A model generated the notes under the pieces. The model had not been told where the DNA came from. It saw only the letters and a program-made list of their open reading frames with translations, and did not search any database. A DNA stretch of 64,000 nucleotides from Rhynchopus sp. YZ270_cl-10 (Eukaryota > Euglenozoa > Diplonemea > Diplonemida > Diplonemidae): NCBI GenBank assembly GCA_964035575.1, contig OZ037918.1, forward strand, positions 868,001 to 932,000. Reading direction: 5' to 3'. The translations under genes and the position numbers were made by a program. Of this stretch, positions 33,401-41,427 are shown piece after piece (position 1 is the first letter of the stretch; each line of letters opens with the position of its first letter).

Positions 33401-35199
33401 CAGTAGTATCCTTCCTCGCAGGGGGAGGAGGGGAGGAAACTGCAAAGGTTTTGGAGGTGCTCCCGTTTGCTCCCTTTGCGAGCACTCCACTTAAGGATTG
33501 TGAGGATGGGGGGCAGATTGAAAGAACCATTGCGACACAGAAGGCCTGTTTTGAAGCTTTAGGTGGATGCTGTAATGAAGGGGGTTGCGGGGTGTGTACT
33601 ACCGCGTATGCATCGTGCTTGAAGAATGGAGAGAAGGTGGTAGGGTGCTCGGTTGAAAAATTGGGTGGAAATGGTGCCACCGAAGTGCTTCGCGCAACCT
33701 TCAATTTAGCGCAGGAAAACTTTAATGCAGTTCTCTTCAATGCTGTCGTTTCAGATGCGGTAGGAGGCTTTGCGCCGTTTATTGATATCATTTCGGTTTC
33801 TCCGGGATCGACGGTAGTGGATTTCACCATGCAATACCCAGCGTTACTGTCAAATTCTTCTCCACAACTGAACACATTGCAACAAAATGAACGATTTAAT
33901 ACCGTACAATATCCACTTCTCTCTTTGAGTCATCTTTACAATGTGACTGCAGCTCCGATTGATGCGAATACGTTAACACCGTTGGTGTTTCAACCGCCTG
34001 CCAGCGACGATGGTGTGGACACTACCAGGATTATATTGATTGTGGTGTTGGGGGCCGCGATTCTGCTTGGGGTGTTGTGCTTTGTCGTGCGCATGGCGGG
34101 GGCTGGGTGTTGCTGGGAGAAAGGGGGGAGGTTGAAAAGAGAGAAGGCGGTTCCCACAGAAAATCCGGATTCATCGACGGTTGCTGACCCCGAAAATGTG
34201 GCGGAGCCTCTTCCCGATGTGTCAGCAATATCAGGCGCGCAGGCAGGGGACAACACCTACTCCACTGTGTCCTTATCGGACGCAAATTTGTATGGTTCGG
34301 TTTCGCCTGAAATGGCTCGGCAAGAAGGGAGTGCGCAGGCCCCTCTCCCGCCCCAACGGTGGCCGCCGCAAAGGGACAACCAGGCGCCAAAATCGATTCT
34401 TTCGGTGACCCGGCCGAGATCGGTGTCGGTAAATCTCGCGTCGACCTCAGGGTCGCTCCCGGTATCGCTGCCGAAGGAGAAGAAGGAGAGAGGGGGGTCT
34501 GTGTTTACTTCAATTGCATCGCCGTTTGAAGTGGAGATGGAGGAGAAAGGCGGACATGAGAAACGCAGCAGAGGGGGCTCCGTACGTAGTAGGAGTGGGA
34601 GTGTTGCCACGGTGGCAAAGGGGGAGAAGGGTCCGGGTACGGGTCGTGCACCCAATTTGCAAAATTCTCAAAATTCGCATTCACAACTCCCAGGGGTCAA
34701 AGCGTTGCACTCTAGCCGGCCCTCTACCACCATCCGATCGATCTCCTCCCAAGACACCTGCGTTACAGGAACCGAAGCAAAAACAGACAAACCCAACCTC
34801 GTCCCCCAGGTCATCGTCCCTACTACCAACGCAACAGATAGTGGCATCTTCAACCCGCGCCTCGACAATTCTGTCGTCTCTTTGGGCTCCGGCCCTGTAC
34901 ATTCCGTAAGCAGTGGGTATACTGGAGGTGCCCCCGGTAATGTAGTGGTCGCCGGTCCCTCTCCAGTGCATTGGTATAGACAAGGTGGAGGGAGTGGGCA
35001 GAAGGAAAGTGCTGTGTTAACTCCGCCAGTATTAGAAGTACGTGGAGGGGGAGTGAACGGTGGTGCGTCCGCATCCGCAGCAGGGCCCGCACCGTGTAGG
35101 GAATGTGGGCACCCATGGCAGGGGGGGCAGTACTGTGCGTACTGTGGGTCGCAGGCGGGGGAGCGGCCATATTTTCCTACACCATTAGTCCCGCCGTGA
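27430..35199 (+). CDS. Giant C-type lectin single-pass membrane protein with cytosolic zinc ribbon (2589 aa)
   Basis: The chosen start gives a signal peptide (MISFIIGILFVVLCGSVVEG). A C-type lectin-like domain follows (about residues 24-177: CPCASSCGG..., ICYKLVSAPDFTWSDALLQC, WVGGFFNSTTQQWLWEDG, LSWQCAPPSMAFLCEKEQ). The long extracellular part (~180-2195) looks like a series of beta-sandwich modules, each with a recurring [IV]xPxPxF hinge (VKIVPFPVF, IEILPTPVF, LIIRPDPIF) and scattered cysteine pairs. One membrane span lies at ~2200-2222 (IILIVVLGAAILLGVLCFVV). The 365-residue cytosolic tail is Ser/Pro-rich and ends in a four-cysteine zinc ribbon (C2556, C2559, C2569, C2572: CRECG...YCAYCG). 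Role inferred: surface adhesion or recognition receptor. Single exon. I do not see a canonical EPN/QPD sugar-binding motif, so carbohydrate binding is uncertain. Confidence 0.9.
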   Translation: MISFIIGILFVVLCGSVVEGNTGCPCASSCGGSPVYHASRGICYKLVSAPDFTWSDALLQCSRDGGRLAQPKTEERLQYLWRTLSHDFPYVWVGGFFNSTTQQWLWEDGEQLSHSIAPGVPDTSGLGAMTEAEKIALFGKSDRLFCTFLTEQRGSGTGELLSWQCAPPSMAFLCEKEQIFFETTGPINVSYPQAQGSGANHANLKIKIAGSGLSNTVLLRHIRVTPGSESPCTGAGVPQFTTPISLLSFLSPLQGEGSDSNPFFYEIGVGSGSTALVEGEYALCYYGHYQFYGEGMVEAAKKEGEALSLSDSGVRFVVAGRPVVEQFLVTQFPEVYSPLMSLPEDSFSHDLTSILRPLHFGGVWSTPSPYEDSGFPYKVEVKGANLAPGMFIMIGCDRMNTLVFPLRFEGREVKVSATDRAFFLIDSATVDVSRMQGVFTSETQICIAPWGYDDSSTKQPNLQGPSIHPAYSTYDVLWDAKGVSAQTAFTASIPSSAILENSGVSVKIVPFPVFDTPDPVFFTYFELISEVGLTVNVSGQNLGVNTVVFSFCGSEACSGAALFTGVLQRYQNSERYYIEIPGAGKQGASRDSFEQNAVFFVCYAAVRTADTTGYHLHFSGVKARVNPKPLFDAQGPDKVLFSRSSNNVSVSLTARYLHGAEERPTGFYTMYAGLSEEMGITTTTCSEEKLFTSLAGLEAALVLPERGTFEVQSAATSAVGAEFVMPPPQRLRFPEVSGAAVPQSFCLLVLAANTTFETASEVGAFLRSVPDVWRFVISSRVRIEILPTPVFSTADAKYLQTGASEVGLIEMSASNLSPPIGLSFAAFVVNGAERCGSFSPTSARLASVVPIDQNAVDSGSLSFRNTAFFDVLRSLGGDVASSATLRLCWTHHGSTTWEDTNLDVTIVPPATITPCPNSGPHTTSLNLNELDSEARITLCGTYLSGGLEFSVEGDGGGVVASLGVSFDCGSGITHCSSGVLRITPPEGQSDFRSVFAGVGAHRIVWRGGGQVGDAQIPLISLNVVKAAVVNRFDGVAVQYSSLVECGEGTKSLSFAVSGEFEASLMRFSIEGTTLSGEDATLRAIVGSSGGGLFEGSLSILPAACRVLAEGLLGQYNAFVLGGNVELNSRFSVSWQYTQQIVSLTGNSIVQEDSGKVSPSVVVDTIDTVGFPVFALAVQGNGHYEVSLGLLEFSGKGSVAVSLPEAKNVQQELIGEVCTDMACGGCTSSELRAKQNDVVLSLEYSVFETHPGRTLFLCWRFAEISGAHRAGVSITLPRRPYFDVSTPLPSPRVAGLGDAPFGLPGIYPDTVVAGEIEMFVVLSTEEGCPADSRASYVGAPAKVNVSNEFSASVDGSTFFDTHNAAVVGVQHRLCYWIAQKGVEHSITSGLSKYHISTTGLQLIIRPDPIFVDTKSSSFSLIELMNLPDVSFELQGGNLADDVTAKLVEMDGGGGEDCNDATNHAATQTMVSATQARFTHSLIPNIASLTIRPTPVSRYTGGTYRVCWGLHTTTTTWKGFIPSVTITLESPPSFIEGGMIELMGSSVLHMPENGVNEIALVDTVLEEEKDVSLYFTESRVCDLGVNGKEESLGVSLGGDDVVYSLYGASVKGGVLQLDAKMAESVYFAQSTAQRSSAKGTLFHIDMTVCWSPYETLNFTEKDAKFSAVPTNWAAWTPTVLRVPKAPEFFLKRISVRGVEVTSLGFAEVLNGGVAVVAVTAVFPPLFDGLGGSSPRAVTLTKLIAFWTRLGVAQQNEPNNHAFPDSFRIDISNALQSVVQKVSKSENFASFQIDSSTQTSSNEDGVVTVEYSMTVPLEALEGFMLGSANELPIFWGASLTGDWTEGRNGRGVARIGIATDVQTGVSISKTEVIPNPAGNALHQKVRLTFIISNLAVGLAAHYAVSPSTETDPEKIADLPTAAIMISICDATLFEGVGQERMLSKSTSFATLLTAGADHEFTVDSVTKGGDTPHREDVTIVVTGIIPKKSNAPIAVVSFLAGGGGEETAKVLEVLPFAPFASTPLKDCEDGGQIERTIATQKACFEALGGCCNEGGCGVCTTAYASCLKNGEKVVGCSVEKLGGNGATEVLRATFNLAQENFNAVLFNAVVSDAVGGFAPFIDIISVSPGSTVVDFTMQYPALLSNSSPQLNTLQQNERFNTVQYPLLSLSHLYNVTAAPIDANTLTPLVFQPPASDDGVDTTRIILIVVLGAAILLGVLCFVVRMAGAGCCWEKGGRLKREKAVPTENPDSSTVADPENVAEPLPDVSAISGAQAGDNTYSTVSLSDANLYGSVSPEMARQEGSAQAPLPPQRWPPQRDNQAPKSILSVTRPRSVSVNLASTSGSLPVSLPKEKKERGGSVFTSIASPFEVEMEEKGGHEKRSRGGSVRSRSGSVATVAKGEKGPGTGRAPNLQNSQNSHSQLPGVKALHSSRPSTTIRSISSQDTCVTGTEAKTDKPNLVPQVIVPTTNATDSGIFNPRLDNSVVSLGSGPVHSVSSGYTGGAPGNVVVAGPSPVHWYRQGGGSGQKESAVLTPPVLEVRGGGVNGGASASAAGPAPCRECGHPWQGGQYCAYCGSQAGERPYFPTPLVPP

Positions 35200-35394
35200 A
35201 AAAACAAAAAAAATAATGTGAAAAAAAGTCATAGAGAGGGGGAGGTTTGGTGGGGGGGTGGAAGGGAAAAGTTTCATTTAATCTGGAATGGCCTTCGCTG
35301 TTTTTGTAATAGAGTTTTTGGTAGATTTTTAGATTTTTTTTCTTTTTAGATTCCTTTGCCCCAAATATTAAATGCTAGATCAATGTTGTTGCTT
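35200..35394. other. Lectin gene 3' flank
   Basis: A-run immediately after the stop, then T/A-rich sequence; nothing else seen. Confidence 0.5.
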
Positions 35395-35595
35395 TTATTT
35401 ATTGAAGCGGGGCAAAAAACTGTACCCGCCCACGACATCGTGATGCATGTAGGACAGTTTGTGGGGGGTGAAGAACTGGTCGTACAATCTGCCTAGCTGT
35501 TCAATGCTGTACTCCGTGCGCAAACCCGCAAAGGGTTTGAGGGGAATGATAGAGGGGGATACCATAAGTGCGGCCGCAGATCTGCGCGACGCCAA
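35395..35595 (-). CDS. Possible terminal exon or gene fragment, unidentified
   Basis: A 66-codon minus-strand frame with protein-like composition (IIPLKPFAGLRTEYSIEQLG, RLYDQFFTPHKLSYMHHD) ending in TAA. The upstream GCGCAG at about 35584-35589 (read on the minus strand) could be an acceptor. I found no convincing partner exon. It is one of very few non-transposase minus-strand frames with coding character here. It may be a fragment. Confidence 0.25.
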   Translation of the reverse strand: MASRRSAAALMVSPSIIPLKPFAGLRTEYSIEQLGRLYDQFFTPHKLSYMHHDVVGGYSFLPRFNK

Positions 35596-35716
35596 AGAGG
35601 GGAGGCCTTTATTTTTCTATACGGGGTGGGGTGCGTCCCCTGCGGGGCCGCACCCCACTCGTCCACTTTACAATGTACCCCGGGCCCTCTCCCCACCCAT
35701 TTTTCCCACTCCCCGG

Positions 35717-35789
35717 ATGAACTTCGTCCGGACGAACTTCGTCCGGCAGTTTTTTTTTTTTTTTTCCTACCGGACGAACTTCGTCCGAT
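35717..35789. repeat. Three copies of a CGGACGAACTTCGTCCG palindrome
   Basis: CGGAYGAACTTCGTCCG occurs at about 35717, 35732 and 35773; the first two overlap by two bases and a T run precedes the third. Each is an 8-bp perfect inverted repeat around one base. Confidence 0.85.
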
Positions 35790-36423
35790 TTTTGGGTCGC
35801 GGAAACACTGCTTCCTCCTTTGTGTATGTTTGGATCTTTTATCGTATTGGTGGGATCGAATTTCTGATGGAATTTTTTTATGTTCCATTTTTGAATGTCC
35901 TTTGTGTGCTTTCTCTTCTTAGAAAGTATTTGAAACCTTTTTTTAAAAGACGTCAGAAGGCAACTACGTTTTATGGGCAGGTTTATGGTTGGAATTATGG
36001 TGAAAACATTAGTGAAAACACGGCACGCACCTGTAAGGGTTGCCCTGATTGATCTTCCCAGTAATTAGCGAATGCTGCCTGAGTTAAAAAAAAGACGTCT
36101 TTTTTCTTTTAAGTACAATAGCCTTCAGGCGACATTGAGTACAGATCCTGCACCTAGCAGGGTGATTTGTCGACACAACAAAAAAAAACACTCTGTTTGT
36201 ATGTTTGCATGGCAGCTATTGGCATTGAACCAACAGATCTATCAAAAAAAAAATACTCATCTATCAGAATGTTCGCGTTATAGTCACCTTAGTACCCCTA
36301 ACCCACCTATGATGGGGTCTTTACGCAATGTGAGAGAGAGTGTGTGTGTGTGGCAACAGCGGCTGGCAAAAGAGAAAAAAATATTTATTTCTTTCCCCCT
36401 CTTTTTTTTTTTTTGAGTTGAGT

Positions 36424-36470
36424 GTCAGTGCCCTGCGTCCCACAGGTGTTTGCACTATCAACTTCACTTT
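36424..36470 (+). repeat. Dispersed CAGTGCCTGCG module (family H)
   Basis: GTCAGTGCCCTGCGTCCCAC, AGGTGTTTGCACTATCAACT, TCACTTTTT. Confidence 0.6.
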
Positions 36471-36526
36471 TTTTCTTCTTCCACGCAACCTACCTATTCA
36501 AGGTAGGCGTGACGCTAACTCACGGC

Positions 36527-36605
36527 AGTTTTTTTTTTGCTAGCCGCGCCACATGATACTGCCTCTTGCTTAGTTTTTGTTATGCTACGCGGGGTTCCAT
36601 ATTCC
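36527..36605 (+). repeat. Dispersed module, family M
   Basis: CTAGCCGCGCCACATGATAC, TGCCTCTTGCTT, GTTATGCTACGCGGGGTTCC. Plus-strand relative of 9610-9690. Confidence 0.6.
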
Positions 36606-36642
36606 CCCCCTTTTTTTTTCTTTTCTAAGTTGCTACGGAAAT

Positions 36643-36742
36643 CGATCAACGACCTGTCAGTGACCTGTCAATATCGGGGGGGTGTCTAAAAAGTGTGCAC
36701 CCCCTATATCAGCGACCTGTCACCCCCGGAGCACCACATAAG
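36643..36742 (+). repeat. Dispersed GACCTGTCA module (family G)
   Basis: CAACGACCTGTCAGTGACCT, GTCAATATCGGGGGG, then AGCGACCTGTCACCCCCGGA and GCACCACATAAG. Confidence 0.65.
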
Positions 36743-36906
36743 TTGTTGTTTTTTTTCTCTCCGGATGTTATGCTCAAAATGGGAGCGCGCCCTAATCATC
36801 TCTTCTTTTACAATGTCCTTTCTTGCTACAAAATAGTCTATGAATTTGCAATTTTCTTACCCACCCCTTATCACCCTCCGTTTTTTTTCGCTCCTTCCCC
36901 GCCCAT

Positions 36907-37828
36907 CTAGATACATATAAAAAAGTCTCCTCCTATTTTTCTTTTTCGGTTTTTAGACCCTCCCCTCGAGAACCAATCATTATTTGTATTGCCGAAGTAC
37001 TGCTCCCAGACGTGCACGTCCACCGTCATAGGGTCGGACCCCACCATTGGGTGAGGGGCCTTCTTTTCACCCTCTGTATCCCGCAATTTCCCGAACAAGA
37101 GTCGCATTTGGCGTGACTGGTGCTTGCTAAGAGGAACATCATCAGATGGTATCCCAACAAACTGTAAACGAAGTGCGATCTTACTTCAGCGGAGCCCCCC
37201 TCTGATGTAATGCTGCATCCGCTTGCATCACGCACAGACCAGACTTCTTCATAAGGGGTCGTGGCCTTCTTTTCTTGTTCTTCCAACTTAGACTTCATCA
37301 AGTCGGTCACCCTTCGCCTCATCGAAAGCTGCCCTCCTCCCTCGGCGGTTCAGTCCAAGTTCCTCTTCGCCGTCTTCATGTCTTCCTTGATTGCTGTCAC
37401 TGCGTCTTCAAAGTCATAGGCGGGGTCTTCGCCCACTAAGCACACACGATCATGCTCTGTAGGATACAAAAATTGCAATGGGTATGCCAATAGCCCATAG
37501 AGCTGGTTAAAGTCATCGATGATGACTGGTGAGTTCCACTTTGGCATCCTTTCCCCCTGTTATTATCAGCAGACAGTACATAATGGGTAGACTGTAAATC
37601 TGCGCTCCTCAGGTGCGTCTTCATTGATTGTGTTGAACAGCTTAGTTCCACGCTGTATTCTCGCAGTACGTAGTTGTAGAGGCGTTGCCACCCCTGGATT
37701 TCGTTGGCCAGTTCGGGGACGGGGATAAGCTTTGTTGCGGTGCCCAAGATCACTTTGAACGCATTGACTCTTCCGGCGACTGTTCCATCAATCACTGGGC
37801 CTTCTGCTTGAACACAATGGGAGGGCAA
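36907..37828 (-). pseudogene. Decayed or unmodelled minus-strand coding remnants, unidentified
   Basis: Four minus-strand open pieces lie in a row (37436-37828, 37350-37547, 37026-37322, 36907-37107) with protein-like composition: KVILGTATKLIPVPELANEI, VIIDDFNQLYGLLAYPLQFL, RRVTDLMKSKLEEQEKKATT. Higher GC marks the block off from its flanks. They are not in one frame and I see no confident introns, so this is probably a relic, perhaps of a mobile element gene. I recognise no family. Confidence 0.35.
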
Positions 37829-37950
37829 ATCCCCTGTCCTGCGGCCTGTGTCATAACTGGTATGACCGGGAACTCCACCTAAACACCCCTTTGCCTCATC
37901 GGTGGTAGAAGCTTGGGGTCCATCTCATAAAATTTTCTTCCCTCACTCCC

Positions 37951-38099
37951 AGTGACAAATGACAAGTGAAAAAGGTGACAAGTAAATGACAAGTAAATAG
38001 CCTATACCCCAATAGAAAATCACTTTTCATGACGACTTTTTTATTATAAGTGAAATGATATGTCATTTCACTTGTCACTTGCCACTGGGTCCCGTCGTG
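37951..38099. mobile_element. MITE, family S, copy 2, upstream of the nuclease gene
   Basis: The right end matches the 22300 copy well (CACTTGTCACTTGCCACTGG, GTCCCGTCGTG); the left end is degraded. It ends about 65 bp before the nuclease ATG and 34 bp before the likely acceptor AG. Confidence 0.8.
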
Positions 38100-38132
38100 T
38101 CCACACGCCTCACCCCCCCACCCCCCCACAAC

Positions 38133-38134
38133 AG
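38133..38134 (+). other. Putative splice acceptor AG, nuclease gene
   Basis: CACCCCCCCACAACAG, 30 bp before the ATG. Confidence 0.4.
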
Positions 38135-38163
38135 AACCCACCCCCCACCCCCACACCACCCAC

Positions 38164-39072
38164 ATGAGCAAAGCCCCCCTCCTCTACGGCCTCGGCTGTG
38201 TCACCGGCGGCTGTGTCTCCTACCTCACAACCTCCTGGTACCACGACCTCTGGGGGAAGAAGCCTGCCCCCGCCCCTACCCCCACAAACGGCACCACCAC
38301 CTTGCACCCTACGCTCTCAAAGTACGGGGTTCCTGTTGAAGACCACGTGAACACGGTGGGGGATGTCTTTGCAACAGGCTCTAATTGGATGACAAGATGC
38401 CCGAGTTGGACAATGGAGCATCTGACCCCAGAGGGGATCAAAGGGGAGGCAGGAAGAGAACACAGTTCCTTCAAAGCAGCGCAGGAGGTTCCCGAGCCCT
38501 TTCGTGCTACCCCCGCGGATTACAAAACCGCGAGGCAATTTGGAAACTATGTGAGAGGCCACATGGTGCCTGCAGCGGATATGAAGGCAAGCCAAGAAGC
38601 CATGGATGCTACCTTCATTTTGAATCACAATGTGGTCCCGCAGGATGGGGTGTGCAACAGCGCGGCGTGGTTGGGGCTGGAGTCGTTGGTGAGAAAGGCG
38701 GCGAAAAAACAGAAACACACCTGGTCTTTAACAGGCCCCGTTTTCAAACCACAATTCAACTCTGAAACCGGGCAGAAGGAGGTTACCTACAGTCTCGTGG
38801 GAGCGCATGACGTTGCTGTCCCAACCCATCTCTTCAAAGTCATCCTTTCCGAAGGATCCGACGGAAGCGTATACACGGCCGCCTTCCTCGTCCCCAACTC
38901 ACCATGTGACGAAGCCCCAATCGCATACAAAGTCAAAAAGGAAGAAATCGAGCGTCTCACAGGACTGCAGCTCTTCGATAAGCTTGACGCCATGAAAGGG
39001 GTGAAGGACCTCTGTGGAGTGGAGAAGTGCACTGATAAGGCCAGGGCCTTTGGGAAGAAGAAGGAGGAATGA
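38164..39072 (+). CDS. Endonuclease G-like DNA/RNA non-specific nuclease (302 aa)
   Basis: A His-Me finger (beta-beta-alpha metal) nuclease of the EndoG family, which cleaves DNA and RNA and is usually held in the mitochondrial intermembrane space. The N-terminus (MSKAPLLYGLGCVTGGCVSY) resembles a membrane anchor or targeting segment. Catalytic core: R131-G132-H133 in NYVRGHMVPAADMK, metal-binding N156 in FILNHNVVPQ, then LTGPVFKP and PTHLFKVILSE, in the family order. The usual DRGH aspartate is V130 here, and the following LAAAANH is MVPAADMK, so it is a diverged member. Length is normal (about 300 aa). A MITE lies in the upstream region and a decayed copy of its own 3' end follows it. Confidence 0.9.
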   Translation: MSKAPLLYGLGCVTGGCVSYLTTSWYHDLWGKKPAPAPTPTNGTTTLHPTLSKYGVPVEDHVNTVGDVFATGSNWMTRCPSWTMEHLTPEGIKGEAGREHSSFKAAQEVPEPFRATPADYKTARQFGNYVRGHMVPAADMKASQEAMDATFILNHNVVPQDGVCNSAAWLGLESLVRKAAKKQKHTWSLTGPVFKPQFNSETGQKEVTYSLVGAHDVAVPTHLFKVILSEGSDGSVYTAAFLVPNSPCDEAPIAYKVKKEEIERLTGLQLFDKLDAMKGVKDLCGVEKCTDKARAFGKKKEE

Positions 39073-39109
39073 TGCGTGTCTTCAAGGGAACCCGCAAAAT
39101 TCAAAATTC

Positions 39110-39220
39110 GACGTATTGGGGTGGAAGAAGGTGATGTATAGTCTTGTTGGGAGCACGTTCTGTGGAGTGGAGACGGGTACCGATAAAGGCGAAGATGAGA
39201 AGGAAGGAAGCCCTTTTTGA
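39110..39220 (+). pseudogene. Truncated tandem copy of the nuclease gene 3' end
   Basis: Encodes VMYSLVG and CGVETGTDKGEDEK pieces matching VTYSLVG and CGVEKCTDKARAF of the gene just upstream, but with the intervening segment missing. It lies 40 bp after the parent stop codon. Confidence 0.65.
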
Positions 39221-39942
39221 ATGGGATTTGCATGCTCGCGTCCTTTTTGTACTTTGAGATCTATACCACGATGTGGTGGAAGCGTACAACTAACAAACTC
39301 TCCCCTATTTCGTTTCCCGTTTTTCCTGTGTGGGTGAAAGATAGCATATTCACCGTAGTATCTTTTTTTTTTTTTTTGAAATTCAGTTAAGAAGCCTTAT
39401 GGCAATCGTAGAACCATTCCTTCGGGGAGGGGGGGTCATTGTTGATGCAATACGTGAAAGGACAAAAAAAAGGGGGGTTTTTTTGAAGGATGGATGTCTC
39501 AGCCTTTTCTTGGGGGGGAAACAGAAATTGGCACGAAGATGTGAGAGTTTTTTTTCTGCAGGGGGGTATTTTTTTGCAGATTCTAAAAACTTCATCTTTT
39601 TTATTGTAGATTTTAAAATATATTCGGTTTTTTCTTTAAAAAACCCTCAAAAAAAAATCATCAGAGTTTCCCCATTTTTCCCCTCTCCTCTCTCAACTCA
39701 ATTTTTTTTTTCTCTCTTCCCTGGGTTCCCATGGGTTGATGTTGTTTTTTATACACTTCCCCAATGCTTTCAAGTTTTTATTTGAAAGTATATGAATTTC
39801 TCTCTTCCCCCTACTTTCCTTTTAACACAACCCCCTTTTTTCTACAGGGGGTCAACGGGGAGAGGGTTGGGTTACACACACAGCGACATTCTTATTTGTC
39901 CATATTCTAGGAATTACCCTCAAAAACGTTTTAGTTGATACA
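39221..39942. other. Flank between nuclease and transporter genes
   Basis: No gene. T runs and short frames; CCCCCTTTTTTCTACAG ends at 39847, the likely acceptor for the transporter mRNA. Confidence 0.6.
39846..39847 (+). other. Putative splice acceptor AG, transporter gene
   Basis: CCCCCTTTTTTCTACAG, 95 bp before the ATG, with no coding exon upstream. Confidence 0.5.
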
Positions 39943-41070
39943 ATGCACCGACGTCCTTCCAAAGAGCCGTCATTAGTGGTGCCTTCTGCGCCTACACCGC
40001 TTAGGGTAATTATAGGAGTCACCATCACCAATTTCGTGACGTATTCCTCATGGACATTGCTGAATAAAAAGCAGTTCAGCCCGCCTATGTCTGCAACGTT
40101 TCCGGTGCTTCTTGCCGCATATCAGATGTTCTTTGTAGGCGCAGTGTGCTTCGCATACTTAGTACAGGTCGGTAGATTCCGACCACCCTCCCGCGCCATT
40201 GTAATGAGAATTTTACCTCTGGGGATGGTACGGTCCTCGGATATCGGGTTTGGCAACGCAGCGCTCCGTCTGCTCTCGGTAGCACTCCAACAGATTATCA
40301 AAAGCACTATCCCGGTTTACGTCTGTTTCTTAAGTGCTGTAGTACTAAAAAAAAGGGTGCCCGAAAAGGTGTGGGTTACTCTCATACCAATTGTAGGAGG
40401 GGTTGTGATGGCGAGTTGGGGAGAGTTGTCTGCGTCGTGGATTGGAGTGATTTTTGCGGTGGTTTCTTGTGTAGCGCGCGCGGGGAAGGCTATTATAAAC
40501 GATCTCCTCCTCCATGCAAAGCGAGACGACGAACGGCTAGACACCATCCAAATTATGATGTACGAATCCCCCCTCTCTGGCGTCTGCCTTCTCCTTGTCG
40601 GTCTTTTTGTTGAATGGGATTCCGTAGCGAATTGGGCTTCTCTTGAATCACGTTCCTCCATTTGGGATCTTCTCGCCTATAATTCACTCTGCGGCGGGTT
40701 AATGCTCTTAAACCAATGGTCGTATATCTCCATCATAAAATACACTTCTTCGGTAACGTGTCAAGTGCTAATGAATTTGAAGATGATTTCATTAATCGCA
40801 GTCTCCATTTTCCTCTTCGATACTCCACTCAAACCGATTCACGCATTTGGGATGATAGTCGCAACGGCAGGGTGTACACTGTATGCATTTGCCAAGCAGG
40901 ATGAGGCTGGAGGAGGAGGAGGAGGGGGAGGAAATGATGATGATGGTGGGGTGCCGCTGAGTCCGACGAAGAACAGCTCCTTCCATCAGGACAAAACGGC
41001 GCTGCAGGCGAACTCATCCTTCAATAGGGAAGGTACTGAGGCACGCTCCAGGAGGCTGGATTTGGTGTGA
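39943..41070 (+). CDS. Triose-phosphate/nucleotide-sugar transporter family protein (SLC35-like, 375 aa)
   Basis: Drug/metabolite transporter superfamily, TPT branch: exchange of phosphorylated sugars or nucleotide sugars, typically in the Golgi/ER or, in plastid relatives, the envelope. Nine to ten hydrophobic segments lie between residues ~22 and 320 (IIGVTITNFVTYSSWTLLNK, FPVLLAAYQMFFVGAVCFAY, VWVTLIPIVGGVVMASWGEL, and so on). The family-typical LQQIIKSTIPVYVCFLSAVV then LKKR lies around residues 115-138, and the C-terminal half has SVTCQVLMNLKMISLI. The cytosolic tail has a nine-glycine run (GGGGGGGGN region) followed by a Ser-rich stretch. Single exon. The substrate cannot be called from sequence alone. 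Confidence 0.9.
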   Translation: MHRRPSKEPSLVVPSAPTPLRVIIGVTITNFVTYSSWTLLNKKQFSPPMSATFPVLLAAYQMFFVGAVCFAYLVQVGRFRPPSRAIVMRILPLGMVRSSDIGFGNAALRLLSVALQQIIKSTIPVYVCFLSAVVLKKRVPEKVWVTLIPIVGGVVMASWGELSASWIGVIFAVVSCVARAGKAIINDLLLHAKRDDERLDTIQIMMYESPLSGVCLLLVGLFVEWDSVANWASLESRSSIWDLLAYNSLCGGLMLLNQWSYISIIKYTSSVTCQVLMNLKMISLIAVSIFLFDTPLKPIHAFGMIVATAGCTLYAFAKQDEAGGGGGGGGNDDDGGVPLSPTKNSSFHQDKTALQANSSFNREGTEARSRRLDLV

Positions 41071-41286
41071 AAAAAAAAGGGGAGATGGGGCGAAAAAATG
41101 ATGAAACCGCAAAAAAAAGGGGGGAAGAGGAATGCATGATTTACGTTGAAACCTCAAGGAGGTTGGAAAACGTTGCATAGGGGGGAGGGGGTATAGATGT
41201 GAGGGGAGTTCATACGAGAGACTTATGTTCGTCTCAAATATTTGAAAAAAAATTTTTTTTTTCAAAAATTCAATTCAAAAAATGGA

Positions 41287-41395
41287 ACTGTATTCGTACA
41301 AAGTATCGACCGTATTAATGTTCGACCTTTTCAGGATTTTTCTGGAAGTTCGACCTTTTTTTTAGGGTCGAACAATTTTTTTACGAATACGGGTA
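41287..41395. mobile_element. MITE, family D, copy 4
   Basis: ACTGTATTCGTAC start, ATGTTCGACCTTTTCAGGAT core, AGGGTCGAAC arm, ACGAATACGGG end. Confidence 0.75.
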
Positions 41396-41427
41396 GTTTG
41401 CGTTTGCTGCCCATTGTTTTCAAGGTT

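Larger units (their letters stand above)
35596..37950. other. Gene-poor stretch with repeats and decayed frames
   Basis: Contains the CGGACGAA palindromes (35717-35789), family H (36424-36470), family M (36527-36605), family G (36643-36742) and broken minus-strand frames (36907-37828). Confidence 0.6.
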
